From an uncultured Bacteroidota bacterium (GTDB taxonomy: Bacteria > Bacteroidota > Bacteroidia > Bacteroidales > P3), in contig CACZWL010000008.1 of the NCBI GenBank assembly GCA_902784865.1, forward strand, positions 1-64,000: a stretch of DNA of 64,000 bases, read 5' to 3'. The notes under the pieces are model-generated. The model was given only the letters and a program-made list of their open reading frames with translations, was not told where the DNA came from and did no database searches. Positions within the stretch are counted from its first letter, which is position 1, and each line of letters starts with the position of its first letter. Positions 6,796 to 15,796 of the stretch are shown here, piece by piece. The translations under genes were made by a program, and so were the position numbers.

Positions 6796-8615
6796 CTTGC
6801 TTTCAGTAGGTTATAACGTTTACGCGCGCGGTCGACATAGAGGGAAGTGGGGTAGTCCACGAGTATTTTTTCGTAGCATTCGCGTGCCTTGGTGGGGTTG
6901 GCCAGGTGGTCCTCGTTGAGTTCGGCCTGGAGGATGAGAGCGTCGTCGGCCGTGATGTCGTCGGGGTGGAAGTCTACCAGCCGCTGGAGCAGCGAGTCGG
7001 CCTCGGCGTAGCGTGCCTGTTTCAGGCGGATCTGTGCTTTGCGTAGCAGCACCTCGTCGAGCAGTGGGTGCGAGAGTGTACGCACGGCAATCTCGTCGAA
7101 GCCCTGCCATGCTTTGTCGAGCTGGTTGCGGTAGAGCAGCAGGTCGGCGTCGGCGAAGAGTTCCAGCATCGTGTAGGTGCTGTCATCTTCCATGTTATCA
7201 GATATCAAGAGCGACAGCTCCATGGCGTCGTTGGCGATGAGTTTCGAGGTCGAGGAGCGGAGCACTTTGAGTTGCGAGGCAGCCCATTCGAAGTCGTGGT
7301 TGTAGTAAGAGAGTTTGGCGTTCTTGAACTTGGCCTGTGCGCCCAGGAGGTCGTTTTTGTTGGCTTTTTCTACCTGCATGTAGAGCAGCGAGGCGTCCCA
7401 CACCGAGCCGGCGAAGAGCAGCAGGTCGCCGAGTTCGAGCTTGGCCTCGTCGCGCACGTTGGCTTTCAGGCGCGGCACCTCCAGCACGTCGTCGAGCATG
7501 CTGACGGCCTCTTGCACGTCGCCGCCGTGGTAGGCCATGAGCCGCGCGTAGTTGCGCATCAGGGGCACCGTGCGCTCGTTTTTGCCCAGCTCTTCGAAGG
7601 CGCTCTCGTAGCGTTGCTTCAGTGCGGCAAAGTCCTTGCTATCAATGCTGTAGTTGTGGTTTATGCGGGCGAAGTCCACCTCCAGTTCGCCCACGCGGGC
7701 GGCGAAGTAGTGTGGCGACTCCTTGCCTTTCTGTTGCAGCAGGCGGTAGCAGTCGGCAGCCACCGCGAAGTCCTCGTTGGCCTGAGCGATCTGTGCCACG
7801 CGCATCAGCTGCTCGCCCCCTTGGTCGGGGAAGCGTGCGTCGACGGCGCGTGCCTGCGTCAGGGCGAAGCGGAAGTCCTTCTGCTGCAGGGCGAACCATA
7901 TCATCATTTCCAGGTAGTTGCGGTTCTCCGGGTGTTCGCGGACGCGTTCCACGAGGGCCTGCTTCACCCCCTCGGCCAGCCTTGTGTCGGGTGCCTCCTG
8001 CAGTGCTTTCTGCATCGACACCTGCACCGACGGCATCATCCCCGGCTGGTTGTCCAAAAGGTCGAAATATTCGCCCGTCATGGCACCGTAGTCGCCCATG
8101 GTCTGGTAGACGCCCACCAGCTCGTTGAGGTATAGGTAGCGGTTCTTGGCCTTCTCGCGGGCCGTCAGGTAGGTCTTAGCCGCGTAGTCGTGGCGACCTA
8201 TGGCGCTGAATGCCAGCGCCAGGTCGGGCACCGGCGACTGGTCGGCCGTGATGGCCTCGAGCGCTCGCACGAAGCATTTTTCGGCCTTCTTCTGCTGTTT
8301 CTGTGCGAGGTGTATGTTGCCTTCGTCGACGTGCAGCGTCAGCTCCTTGGGGTACCGTTTCTGGCGCTTCTCCACCAGCCGCATGGCCTCTTTGTATTCG
8401 CCCAGTTTCAGCCGTGTGTTGTACAGCCGCTGGTAGTAGAAGCGGTTCGTGGTGCGGTCGTAGAGGCTCTCGTACAGCTGTGCCGCCTGCTCGTATTCGC
8501 CGTTGTCGAAATAGTAGGCCGCCATCTGCTCCTGTGTCTGCTGCGCGGCAGCCGGCAGGCTGTGCAGCAGGGCGCATAAAAGACATGCTATCAGTATCTT
8601 GCCGTGGTACCTCAT
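6792..8615 (-). CDS. Exported tetratricopeptide-repeat protein
   Basis: 607 residues. A Sec signal peptide (about residues 1-24, hydrophobic core LIACLLCALLHSLPAAAQ) is followed almost entirely by helix-turn-helix repeats of the TPR type. Clear units include YYFDNGEYEQAAQLYESLY near residue 34 and ARYAEADSLLQRLVDFHPDD and ARECYEKILVDYPTSLYVD near the end, the last two resembling the TolA-binding YbgF/CpoB style. It is probably periplasmic and scaffolds envelope proteins; no catalytic domain is visible. Its stop overlaps the ATG of rsmA (ATGA), so it heads the TPR-rsmA-MntP-like operon. Confidence 0.85.
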   Translation of the reverse strand: MRYHGKILIACLLCALLHSLPAAAQQTQEQMAAYYFDNGEYEQAAQLYESLYDRTTNRFYYQRLYNTRLKLGEYKEAMRLVEKRQKRYPKELTLHVDEGNIHLAQKQQKKAEKCFVRALEAITADQSPVPDLALAFSAIGRHDYAAKTYLTAREKAKNRYLYLNELVGVYQTMGDYGAMTGEYFDLLDNQPGMMPSVQVSMQKALQEAPDTRLAEGVKQALVERVREHPENRNYLEMMIWFALQQKDFRFALTQARAVDARFPDQGGEQLMRVAQIAQANEDFAVAADCYRLLQQKGKESPHYFAARVGELEVDFARINHNYSIDSKDFAALKQRYESAFEELGKNERTVPLMRNYARLMAYHGGDVQEAVSMLDDVLEVPRLKANVRDEAKLELGDLLLFAGSVWDASLLYMQVEKANKNDLLGAQAKFKNAKLSYYNHDFEWAASQLKVLRSSTSKLIANDAMELSLLISDNMEDDSTYTMLELFADADLLLYRNQLDKAWQGFDEIAVRTLSHPLLDEVLLRKAQIRLKQARYAEADSLLQRLVDFHPDDITADDALILQAELNEDHLANPTKARECYEKILVDYPTSLYVDRARKRYNLLKAR

Positions 8616-8659
8616 AATAAAAAAACCGGCACTTGCGCGTCGGTCCTTCTTTGTTGGTT

Positions 8660-8735
8660 TGGTGACCCAGCTGGGGCTCGAACCCAGGACCCCAACATTA
8701 AAAGTGTTGTGCTCTACCTGCTGAGCTACTGAGTC
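8660..8735 (-). tRNA. tRNA-Lys (anticodon UUU), CCA encoded
   Basis: On the minus strand the acceptor arms GACTCAG and CTGGGTC pair, the anticodon arm is CAACA-CTTTTAA-TGTTG with anticodon TTT, and the T arm carries GGTTCGAGCCC. The discriminator A is followed by genomic CCA (8662-8660). It lies 45 bp upstream of the TPR gene on the same strand and may be part of its transcript. Confidence 0.95.
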
Positions 8736-8758
8736 TATTGTTGTCTAGACATATCGTG

Positions 8759-8786
8759 AATTCAACATTCAGAATTCAAAATTCAT
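8759..8786. repeat. Heptamer-repeat patch between the tRNA genes
   Basis: Four consecutive 7-bp units (AATTCAA, CATTCAG, AATTCAA, AATTCAT) fill most of the 55-bp spacer between the two tRNA-Lys genes. Compare the patch inside aroB at 14772-14803, which uses almost the same unit. Confidence 0.75.
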
Positions 8787-8790
8787 CCGG

Positions 8791-8863
8791 TGACCCAGCT
8801 GGGGCTCGAACCCAGGACCCCAACATTAAAAGTGTTGTGCTCTACCTACTGAGCTACTGAGTC
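8791..8863 (-). tRNA. tRNA-Lys (anticodon UUU), CCA not encoded
   Basis: 73 nt, differing from the downstream tRNA-Lys copy by one base in the D-stem region (CTGCTGAGC versus CTACTGAGC on the plus strand). The anticodon is TTT in CAACA-CTTTTAA-TGTTG. After the discriminator A the genome reads CCG, so CCA must be completed by nucleotidyltransferase. The two genes form a tandem duplicate sharing one upstream promoter. Confidence 0.95.
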
Positions 8864-8897
8864 ATCTGCACCTGCGTTTTGGCGCAAATTGAGTTTG

Positions 8898-8928
8898 CAA
8901 AAGTACAACTTTTTTGCAAACCGACAAA
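8898..8928 (-). promoter_or_regulatory. Promoter of the tRNA-Lys pair
   Basis: Minus strand: TTTG (8928-8925), 19-bp spacer, TACTTTTG (8905-8898), 35 bp before the first tRNA. Perfect consensus spacing. The remaining stretch 8929-9168 holds no gene I can support. Confidence 0.85.
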
Positions 8929-9168
8929 ATATTTTCTTTCGCCGATGGCCGGTTTGTGTCGCAAATATCATGCTATCAGCATAGTAGGGGTGTTCCGAAA
9001 TTCCTCTTTCCGCGGCCTGAAGCCCCTCAAAAACGCCCCGTGCGCCCCCTCCGCGCTGCCGTTTTTGCCCCCTTTGGCTCGCGTGTGCGGCCTTCGTTGG
9101 GCAGTGACAAAAAACGGCGAATGTTTGTCATTTTTTCTACAAGTTGGCGCTATTATGAAAAAATGTTG

Positions 9169-9176
9169 TAATTTTG
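9169..9176 (+). promoter_or_regulatory. -7 box for the AraC-type regulator
   Basis: TAATTTTG 16 bp before the ATG at 9193, which predicts a leader of only about 10 nt. The -33 element is imperfect. Confidence 0.65.
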
Positions 9177-9192
9177 CATTTTAATTATTGAC

Positions 9193-10041
9193 ATGAATGC
9201 TTCTAGTGAACACATTATGAACCAGTTCGACAGGATTGAGGCCGAAGGGATTCTGATTGATGAAGTTAGGACAATGCCTGTCGTCGGCGAGACATTCGTA
9301 TCGCCCAGTTATGTTATTTGTATTGGCCACAGCGGCACCCTCGAAGCCGAGTACGACATGAAGCGCGTCACCTTCCGCGGGCAGGAAGTCTCTGTCGTCT
9401 ACCCCAACCATGTCCTTCTGGCGAAAAATGTCAGCCCCGACTACCACGCCACCATCATCGTCGTCTCGCCGGCCGTCTTCAACGTCCTCAGCGGCCATGC
9501 CGCCTTCGCAGGCCGTTTCGACTACGAACTCTACCCCTCGTTCCGCCTCACCGACAGCCAGTACGCAGACCTCATGGCCATGGTCGCCGCCCTCCGCGCC
9601 GTCAGCCACATCAAGCTGCGCAAGCGCATGGAGGTTCTGCAGACGCAGCTCGTCGTCCTGCTCATCCTCCTCAACACCTTCCGCACCGACGTCAACGGCG
9701 CCATGCAGCTCAAATCGCGCAAGACCATCAGCCGCCTCTTCTACGAATCCATCGTCGAGCACGGCCACGCCCACCGCGACGTAGCCTACTATGCCAACCT
9801 CTTCTGCCTCACGCCCAAGTACTTCAGCGCCATTGTGCGCAACGAGACCGGCCAGTCGGCCAGCCATTGGATCAGGTACTACGTCATAGCGCAGGCCAAA
9901 TTGCTGATGATCAGGAACCCCCACGCGTCGCTGCAGCAAATCTCCGACGAGATGGGCTTCTCCGAGCAGTCTAACTTCAGCCGCTTCTTCAAGCGCGAGA
10001 CGGGCATCACGCCCGACAAGTGGCGCCAGCAGCAGCTATAG
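9193..10041 (+). CDS. AraC-family transcriptional regulator
   Basis: 282 residues. The C-terminal 95 or so form the double helix-turn-helix of the AraC family: VAYYANLFCLTPKYFSAIVR is the first HTH and LQQISDEMGFSEQSNFSRFF followed by KRETGITPDKWR the second. The N-terminal part would be the ligand-sensing domain and resembles the cupin-like domains of Bacteroidota AraC regulators only in length; I cannot name the ligand. It stands alone, with a short-leader promoter. The neighbouring DUF6266 gene converges on it, so its target is not evident from context. Confidence 0.9.
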   Translation: MNASSEHIMNQFDRIEAEGILIDEVRTMPVVGETFVSPSYVICIGHSGTLEAEYDMKRVTFRGQEVSVVYPNHVLLAKNVSPDYHATIIVVSPAVFNVLSGHAAFAGRFDYELYPSFRLTDSQYADLMAMVAALRAVSHIKLRKRMEVLQTQLVVLLILLNTFRTDVNGAMQLKSRKTISRLFYESIVEHGHAHRDVAYYANLFCLTPKYFSAIVRNETGQSASHWIRYYVIAQAKLLMIRNPHASLQQISDEMGFSEQSNFSRFFKRETGITPDKWRQQQL

Positions 10042-10102
10042 CCGCCCTGGGCCACCGCCTTGCGGCGCCCTGTCGGCGAGCTTTTCAATCCTTTTTCCGG
10101 TG

Positions 10103-10903
10103 CTATTCGGGTGGCGTCCCGTGCCAGGTTCCGGCCCCTCGGTCGCCCTCGGCGGCGCTTTCGGCCACCGTCCGTGCCTCTGCGGGCTGCGGCATCACCG
10201 CCTCGGCATCGGCAGGCAAAGCATCTAAAGGTCTGATAACAAGAGTGCTAACGTCGCTCCACGGCGCGTCGACACGCCCGGCGCCGATGTAGCTCGAGTG
10301 CGAGGCGCGCCCTTCGCGGTCCACCACAAAGCCATACAGCTGTACCTCAACCCCCGCCCAATGCTGCGGAAGCCTCATTCTCAGCTCCTTGCTGCGGCGC
10401 AGCGACGGCGCCGAGAGCAGCCCCTCGCCCAGCGCCGGCGCGTAGGCATACACATACACGCGGTCCTCCGACGACGCCTGCAGCGAGAGCCCATTCTTCT
10501 CATACCCAACGCTTAGCACCTCTCCCTCCTCGAACCGCGCCGTGCCGAACGTCACCGGAGCCGCGGGCCCATCGGCAAGCACCAGCCCGCCGTAGTCCAC
10601 CGCCACCGCTCCCTCCGTCAGGCTGAAGCAGCGCTTGTTCCTCATAACAAAGTAGTTACCCTCCGTCATGCGGTGTTCCATGGCCCGCTCGCGCAACCCC
10701 AGGCGCACAGCCCATTTGGCCTGCGACGCAAAGCGCACCATGCTCACAAACCAGTCGCGCTCAGCCTGTTGGCTCGCCGTGTTCGGATAGGCCACCTCGC
10801 GGCGGTAAGCCCGCATGCACGGCACCCCGCGCCACGTGTAGCCCACCACCGTCCCGACCTTCCCGCTGAAGGCTCCCAGAATTCCTTGATGTAGTTTTGC
10901 CAT
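10103..10903 (-). CDS. DUF6266 family protein
   Basis: 266 residues. The N-terminus MAKLHQGILGAFSGKVGTVV followed by GYTWRGVPCMRAY is the signature of DUF6266, a family restricted largely to Bacteroidota in which the first 30 residues are strongly conserved (GxxGxFSGKVGxVVG). The rest is predicted to be beta-rich. No signal peptide is visible. Function is unknown. The gene is monocistronic. The 11-kb side (10904-11157) is non-coding and I could not assign a promoter there. Confidence 0.85.
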   Translation of the reverse strand: MAKLHQGILGAFSGKVGTVVGYTWRGVPCMRAYRREVAYPNTASQQAERDWFVSMVRFASQAKWAVRLGLRERAMEHRMTEGNYFVMRNKRCFSLTEGAVAVDYGGLVLADGPAAPVTFGTARFEEGEVLSVGYEKNGLSLQASSEDRVYVYAYAPALGEGLLSAPSLRRSKELRMRLPQHWAGVEVQLYGFVVDREGRASHSSYIGAGRVDAPWSDVSTLVIRPLDALPADAEAVMPQPAEARTVAESAAEGDRGAGTWHGTPPE

Positions 10904-11157
10904 ATCTTGATGTTTTTTTGTCTCGATACCGTGGCCTTTTTCGCCACCGTAACCCTAACGCCGCAACCCGCTTTTTATTGTCCGCCCCCTCGTTTTTTAT
11001 CTAAGGAGAGAGGAAGAAGAGGGGAAGAACATAGCACCCCTACCACCCCAGAAATCAGCCATTTGCCTACGGGCCAAAATCCGCCTTTCAGCCAGAAAAA
11101 AAACAAAAAAATTCCTCCCCTTCGGCAGCATTTTTTTTGCCCTTGCCGAATATTTTT

Positions 11158-11188
11158 TTTGTCGGTTTGCATAAAAGTCGTATATTTG
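11158..11188 (+). promoter_or_regulatory. Promoter of the 137-aa protein / WbqC pair
   Basis: TTTG (11158-11161), 19-bp spacer, TATATTTG (11181-11188). Exact consensus, 68 bp before the ATG at 11257. Confidence 0.85.
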
Positions 11189-11256
11189 TAGCGCGAAACC
11201 ACCCGCAAAAACCCTGCAGAATAACCCCGAAAATCAACCATAAAACGTTATAAATC

Positions 11257-11670
11257 ATGGAAATGAACATAGAACTCAAGAAAGGCATCGGCACCATCCA
11301 ATTCGGCATGCCGGTCGAAGAAATCGTCGCCACCCTCGGCACCGCCGACGAGGTCGAGAGCATCGACAACGCCGCCGACGAGAGTACCACCGTGCTCCGC
11401 TACAACGACCTGGGCCTCACCCTCTTCTGCGAGGGCGACAACCCCGCCCTCTCCTGCATCGATGTCGCCAACGACGACTGCACGCTCTTCGGCGAACCCG
11501 TCTTCGACCTCGACGAGCGCGCCATCGTCCGCCTCATGGTCAGCCACGATATCACCGAGGAAGACGCCGACGAGGAGGACTGGGGCGAGCGACGCATCAC
11601 CTTCCCCCAGGCCAATGTCGACTTCTACTTCGACCAGGGCGACCTCGTCTCCATCATCCTCGGCCAATGA
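11257..11670 (+). CDS. Conserved hypothetical acidic protein
   Basis: 137 residues, strongly acidic (DEEDWGE-type runs), no signal peptide or membrane segment, so cytoplasmic. The N-terminus GIGTIQFGMPVEEIVATLG resembles the short helix-strand start found in several small proteins with 'FGM/PxEEVxxxLG' motifs, but I do not recognise a named family. It shares a four-base overlap (ATGA) with the WbqC gene and one good promoter, so the two are probably expressed together. A second possible ATG lies two codons downstream. Confidence 0.75.
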   Translation: MEMNIELKKGIGTIQFGMPVEEIVATLGTADEVESIDNAADESTTVLRYNDLGLTLFCEGDNPALSCIDVANDDCTLFGEPVFDLDERAIVRLMVSHDITEEDADEEDWGERRITFPQANVDFYFDQGDLVSIILGQ

Positions 11671-12275
11671 CCCCCCTCTTCTCCACCGCCTACCTCCCGC
11701 CCGTCAGGTATGTCGCAGCCCTCCTGCGGCACCCCGACGCCTTGATTGAAGCCAAGGAAACCTTCCCGAAGCAGACCTACCGCAACCGCGCCCTCATCCT
11801 CACCGCAGGCGGCGTCCGCGCTCTCTCCGTCCCCGTCCTCCGCGACAACCATTCGCGTACCGAGCAGGTCGCCGTCGACTACAGCGACCGCTGGCCCGTG
11901 GTGCACATGCGCACCCTCGAGGCTGCCTATGCCGCCTCGCCATTCTTCTTCTATTATAAGGATGGATTGTTCGAGCGCCTCGCCGAGCGTCACGACAGCC
12001 TCCTCAGCCTCAACCTCTCGCTTCTCCGCTGGGTCCTCGGCCTGCTCAAGGTCGACCTCCCCCTCGGCCTCACCGCCGACTGGCTGCCGCCCTCGGGCCA
12101 ACCCCTCGACTTCCGCAGCGCTTTCTCGCCCAAGCGTCCACGCTCCGGCGAGGGTTTAAACTCATACTATCAGGTATTTGCAGACAGGCTGCCCTTCGAG
12201 CCCGACCTCAGCGTCCTCGACCTCCTTTTCTGCCTCGGCCCTGAGGCCAAGGCCTACCTCGAGGCTGTCGCTTAA
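11667..12275 (+). CDS. WbqC family protein
   Basis: 202 residues. LFSTAYLPPVRYVAALLRHP, AKETFPKQTYRNRALILTA and LSVPVLRDNHSR are the ordered conserved blocks of the WbqC-like family, followed by WPVVHMRTLEAAYAASPFFFYY and a C-terminal LLFCLG. In this family the block after PVLR.. usually continues with aromatic and basic residues in the proposed active site. Members occur in O-antigen loci and elsewhere and are thought to be transferases, but the reaction has not been settled. The start overlaps the previous stop by four bases, which fixes translation coupling. Confidence 0.88.
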   Translation: MTPLFSTAYLPPVRYVAALLRHPDALIEAKETFPKQTYRNRALILTAGGVRALSVPVLRDNHSRTEQVAVDYSDRWPVVHMRTLEAAYAASPFFFYYKDGLFERLAERHDSLLSLNLSLLRWVLGLLKVDLPLGLTADWLPPSGQPLDFRSAFSPKRPRSGEGLNSYYQVFADRLPFEPDLSVLDLLFCLGPEAKAYLEAVA

Positions 12276-12278
12276 TGG

Positions 12279-14120
12279 TCAGACGCCCTCGTCGCGCTTC
12301 ACCACCTGCATCTGGCAGCGCTGGCAGTCGAACACCAGGTCGAACCACCGCTCGTTGTTCCTCAGCACCAGCCGGTCGCTGTTGTCCACCTTGCCGCTCA
12401 GCCGCCCTTCGCCTTCGGCGTTCTTGCCCGTCAGGCAGCAGCCCAGCTCGTAGCGCAGGCAGTATTTGGTCGTCATCAGTGCCTTGCCCGCATAGTCGCC
12501 CGTCTGCTCCACTCCGCGCTCTATGTCGCTTATTCCATGATGTTTATAGAATTCCTCGGCCTTGCCGTTCACCACGTTGAGGCTGTAGTCGCCCTTCGCG
12601 GCGGGGTAGGGGGTAGTGTTCCGCTCGAGGGGGCAGTCGGCAGGGCGGAAGTGCTTGATTCTATACTCTTTGAGTAGCTCCACCGCCTTGCGGCGCAGCT
12701 CGTTGAGGGTGCCGGCGGTGATGAAATAGCGTCCCTCGGTGGTGTCGGTCACCTCGGTGGCCACAAAGGGGCTGTCGCCCAGCTTCGACAGCTGTTTCAC
12801 GATGGTGTTCGATGCCTTGATGGGGCGGTCCGACGGCAGGTGCTCGGAGGCTATGTGCTGCACCACCTTCACCCCGTCTTCGTCCTCGAGGTCCAGGCTG
12901 AATCCGCGGCGGGTGACGCAGAAGAGCAGCTTGACGCCGATCTTGCGTTCGGCCGTGCGCCCCTTCAGTGTCCGTTCGAACTGCATGTCGTTGTTGCGCC
13001 ACAGCGCAGTGCCCACCTTGATGTGCGGCATGATGTTGGGTGTCAGCGTCCGTCCGTTCACCTCGTTGACCAGGAAGCCCTGCATGCGGCCCTCGGCGTC
13101 GAGGTAGCACAGCCCGTCGCCGTTGGCAAAGGGCTCGTCGCCCTTGACGCTCAGCGTGTAGCTGCCTACGGCGCTCACCGTCCCCACGGGTTTGCCGATA
13201 GACTTCTGCGTCTCGAACGACGCCATCGGCCGCCGCTCCTGGAGGAAGTAGTCGGTGTAGCCGCGGTTGAAGGTGCGCTCCGGGTCGGGCACGAAGTGGA
13301 ACGTGCAGCTGCCGCTCGATGCCGCCTCGTGTCCATCCATCATGCTATCAAGTAGTTGGCGGTAGTAGGCCGTGATGTTCTTCACGTAGCTCAGGTCTTT
13401 CAGCCGTCCTTCTATCTTGAACGACGTGATGCCTGCATCTATCATGCTCCCAATGTGTTGCGATGCGTTGAAGTCCTTCAGCGAGAGCAGGTGCTGTTTC
13501 TTCAGCAGCCGTCGCCCGTCGGTGGTGAACAGGTCGTAGCTGCTGCGGCAGGGCTGCGAGCAGCAGCCGCGGTTGCCGCTGCGCTCGTTCAGGTATTGGC
13601 TCATATAGCATTGCCCGCTGTAGCTCACACACAGGGCCCCGTGGATGAAGGCCTCCAACTCTACCGTCGTCGCCTCGCGTATCGCCCTCATCTGTTCCAA
13701 CGAGGTCTCGCGCGCCAGTATCACGCGTTTGAATCCCACTGATTCCATGAACTTTATGCGCTCCACCGAGGCGTTGTGGCACTGGGTGCTGGCATGCAGC
13801 TCGATGGGCGGCAGGTCGCACTCCAGAAGCCCTAAGTCCTGGATTATCAGTGCGTCAACGCCACAGTCGTACAACCGTCGGATCATCTCCACAGCCTCTT
13901 CAAGCTCGTTGTCGAACAGCAGGGTGTTGACCGTTGTAAACACCTTGGAACCATACAGATGCGCGTACTTTACCAGCGTCTCTATGTCTTCGATGGTGTT
14001 GGTGGCCGCCTGGCGTGCGCCGAATGCCGGGGCGCCGATATAGAGCGCGTCGGCTCCGTGGTTGATGGCTTCGCGGCCGAACTCCAGGTTCTTCGCGGGG
14101 GATAACAATTCTAACTTCAT
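12279..14120 (-). CDS. Peptidase U32 family protein (RlhA/TrhP-like RNA hydroxylation factor)
   Basis: 613 residues from ATG 14120, where KLELLSPAKNLEFG begins as in other family members; an ATG three codons upstream (14129) is possible. The U32 core has the conserved IHGALCVSYSGQCYMS, then GNRGCCSQPCR with the paired cysteines proposed to hold an iron-sulfur cluster, and KDFNASQHIGSMIDAGITSF further on. The length exceeds TrhP (about 450) and is close to RlhA (about 650), which hydroxylates 23S rRNA C2501 using prephenate-dependent chemistry. By family this is more likely an RNA-modification factor than a protease. It converges with the WbqC gene (3-bp gap). Confidence 0.85.
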   Translation of the reverse strand: MKLELLSPAKNLEFGREAINHGADALYIGAPAFGARQAATNTIEDIETLVKYAHLYGSKVFTTVNTLLFDNELEEAVEMIRRLYDCGVDALIIQDLGLLECDLPPIELHASTQCHNASVERIKFMESVGFKRVILARETSLEQMRAIREATTVELEAFIHGALCVSYSGQCYMSQYLNERSGNRGCCSQPCRSSYDLFTTDGRRLLKKQHLLSLKDFNASQHIGSMIDAGITSFKIEGRLKDLSYVKNITAYYRQLLDSMMDGHEAASSGSCTFHFVPDPERTFNRGYTDYFLQERRPMASFETQKSIGKPVGTVSAVGSYTLSVKGDEPFANGDGLCYLDAEGRMQGFLVNEVNGRTLTPNIMPHIKVGTALWRNNDMQFERTLKGRTAERKIGVKLLFCVTRRGFSLDLEDEDGVKVVQHIASEHLPSDRPIKASNTIVKQLSKLGDSPFVATEVTDTTEGRYFITAGTLNELRRKAVELLKEYRIKHFRPADCPLERNTTPYPAAKGDYSLNVVNGKAEEFYKHHGISDIERGVEQTGDYAGKALMTTKYCLRYELGCCLTGKNAEGEGRLSGKVDNSDRLVLRNNERWFDLVFDCQRCQMQVVKRDEGV

Positions 14121-14192
14121 GACATGCATAACGCGCAACTTTTGTTTTTTATTGCATAATAATTTGTTTTTTTGCACGTTATAGTGGCTGCT

Positions 14193-15230
14193 ATGAAACA
14201 ATCCAAGATTCTCTACGGCGGCTTGCGGTCGCTTGCACGCCTGTTGCAGCGCCCCGAATGGGCTGGCACACGCTACACTATCCTCCTGGACGAGAATACT
14301 TTCCAGCTCTGCCTCCCACAGTTGATATCCTCTGTCGAGCCACTTCAGGAGGCTGAGTTTATCGAGGTGCCTGTCGGCGAGGAGTGCAAGAGCCTCGAGG
14401 TGGCGGCGCAGGTCTGGCAGACCCTGCTCGAAGGGGGTGCCGACCGCAGCCATGTCCTCGTCTGCCTCGGCGGCGGCTCTGTCTGCGACCTCGGCGGGTT
14501 CGTGGCCGCGGGCTACAAGCGCGGCATCCGCCACATCAACGTCCCCACCACCCTCTTGGCCATGGTCGACGCGGCCATCGGTGGCAAGACGGCCGTCGAC
14601 TTCTCCGGGGTCAAAAACAGCATCGGCTTCTTCTATCCCGCCGCCCTAACTGTCATAGACCATGTGTTTTGCGATACCTTGGAGGCCGAGCAGGCGCTCT
14701 GTGGGAAGATGGAGATGGTGAAGACCGCAGCGGTCTGCGACCCAGCGCTCTACCGCTTCCTCATCAGCAGCAATTCAGAATCCAGAATTCAGAATTCAGA
14801 ATTGGCCCAGGTGGCGCGTCTGAAGGCCCGCGTGGTTAAATCCGACCCTTATGACCATAGTATCAGGAAGATACTCAACTTTGGCCACACCTTCGGCCAT
14901 GCCATCGAGCTCTACTGCAGCCTCCCCCACGGCCTCGCCGTCGGTATCGGCATGAAGGCCGCCCTCTACCTCTCCGCCAAGAAGACCGGCCTCCCCGAGG
15001 GTGTCTACCATGAATATTCCCAGTGGCTTAAAAAAGAACTCGTTAATTTAACCTCCAACCTTTCATCTTTCACCTTGAAAGACATCGAGCGGATGCTCCC
15101 CCTCATGCGCCAGGACAAGAAGAGCGCCGACGGCGAGCTGCGCTGCGTCCTGCTGCAGGACCTTGGTGCTGCCATGATCGACGTGCCCGTCAGCGACCAC
15201 GAAGTCCGCGATGCCTTCCTACACCTCTAG
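14193..15230 (+). CDS. aroB: 3-dehydroquinate synthase AroB
   Basis: 345 residues from ATG 14193; an upstream TTG is not needed. NAD-binding GGGS lies at 93-96, DLGGFVAAGYKRG at 99-111, the metal and substrate residues in IGGKTAVDFSGVKNSIG at 129-145, and the zinc motif GHTFGHA at 231-237. The enzyme makes 3-dehydroquinate from DAHP in the shikimate pathway. Residues 192-205 (about NSESRIQNSE) are encoded by a patch of 7-bp repeats inserted in a surface loop; the frame is kept in this copy. The phospholipase-D-like gene starts 3 bp after the stop. Confidence 0.95.
   Translation: MKQSKILYGGLRSLARLLQRPEWAGTRYTILLDENTFQLCLPQLISSVEPLQEAEFIEVPVGEECKSLEVAAQVWQTLLEGGADRSHVLVCLGGGSVCDLGGFVAAGYKRGIRHINVPTTLLAMVDAAIGGKTAVDFSGVKNSIGFFYPAALTVIDHVFCDTLEAEQALCGKMEMVKTAAVCDPALYRFLISSNSESRIQNSELAQVARLKARVVKSDPYDHSIRKILNFGHTFGHAIELYCSLPHGLAVGIGMKAALYLSAKKTGLPEGVYHEYSQWLKKELVNLTSNLSSFTLKDIERMLPLMRQDKKSADGELRCVLLQDLGAAMIDVPVSDHEVRDAFLHL
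14772..14803 (+). repeat. Heptamer tandem repeat inside aroB
   Basis: AATTCAG, AATCCAG, AATTCAG, AATTCAG and a partial AATT lie head to tail in the aroB reading frame. Because the unit is 7 bp, gain or loss of one unit would shift the frame. Confidence 0.85.
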
Positions 15231-15233
15231 ATA

Positions 15234-15749
15234 ATGATACAGTACATCGCCGACCGTGACCACTACACCGAGGTGCTGCAGCGCTGCGCCGCCGTCAGGC
15301 ACGACCTATGGATCGGCACCGCCGACCTCAAGGACCTCTACGTGGGCAAGGGTGGCGGCAAGGTGGAGCCTTTCCTCGCCGTCCTCGACCGCCTGCTCAA
15401 GCGTGGCGTCGAGGTGCACCTGCTGCATGCCAAGGAGCCGGGCGACAACTTCCGTGCCGACTTCGACCGCTACCCCGGCCTCTGGGCAGGCCTCCACCGA
15501 CGCCTCTGTCCGCGGGTGCACTTCAAAATCATGGTCTTCGACTGCGCCACGGCCTACATCGGCTCGGCCAACCTCACCGGCGCCGGCATCGGCATGAAGG
15601 GCGAGGGCAACCGCAACTTCGAGGCTGGCGTCCTCACCGACGAACCCCGCCTGGTCGATGCCGCCGCCGACCACTTCGACTCCGTCTTCAGCGGCCAGCA
15701 CTGCCGCTCCTGCAAGCGCATAGACTTCTGCGGCGACCGCATCGGCTAG
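15234..15749 (+). CDS. Phospholipase-D-like nuclease-family protein (copy 1)
   Basis: 171 residues with a single complete HKD motif: His96, Lys98 and Asp103 followed by GSAN (110-113), in HFKIMVFD-x6-GSANLTGAG. Single-HKD proteins of this size act as dimers, as Nuc-type nucleases do. The C-terminus carries Cys-x2-Cys-x5-Cys (HCRSCKRIDFCGD), which could hold a metal. No signal peptide is seen, so it is cytoplasmic. It follows aroB by 3 bp. A close paralogue, roughly 70 percent identical by eye, lies at 43128-43643 in the accessory island. Substrate unknown. Confidence 0.85.
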   Translation: MIQYIADRDHYTEVLQRCAAVRHDLWIGTADLKDLYVGKGGGKVEPFLAVLDRLLKRGVEVHLLHAKEPGDNFRADFDRYPGLWAGLHRRLCPRVHFKIMVFDCATAYIGSANLTGAGIGMKGEGNRNFEAGVLTDEPRLVDAAADHFDSVFSGQHCRSCKRIDFCGDRIG

Positions 15750-15796
15750 CGTCCTCCCCTCCCCACACAATAATATTTGCATATCGCTGGCTGGGG

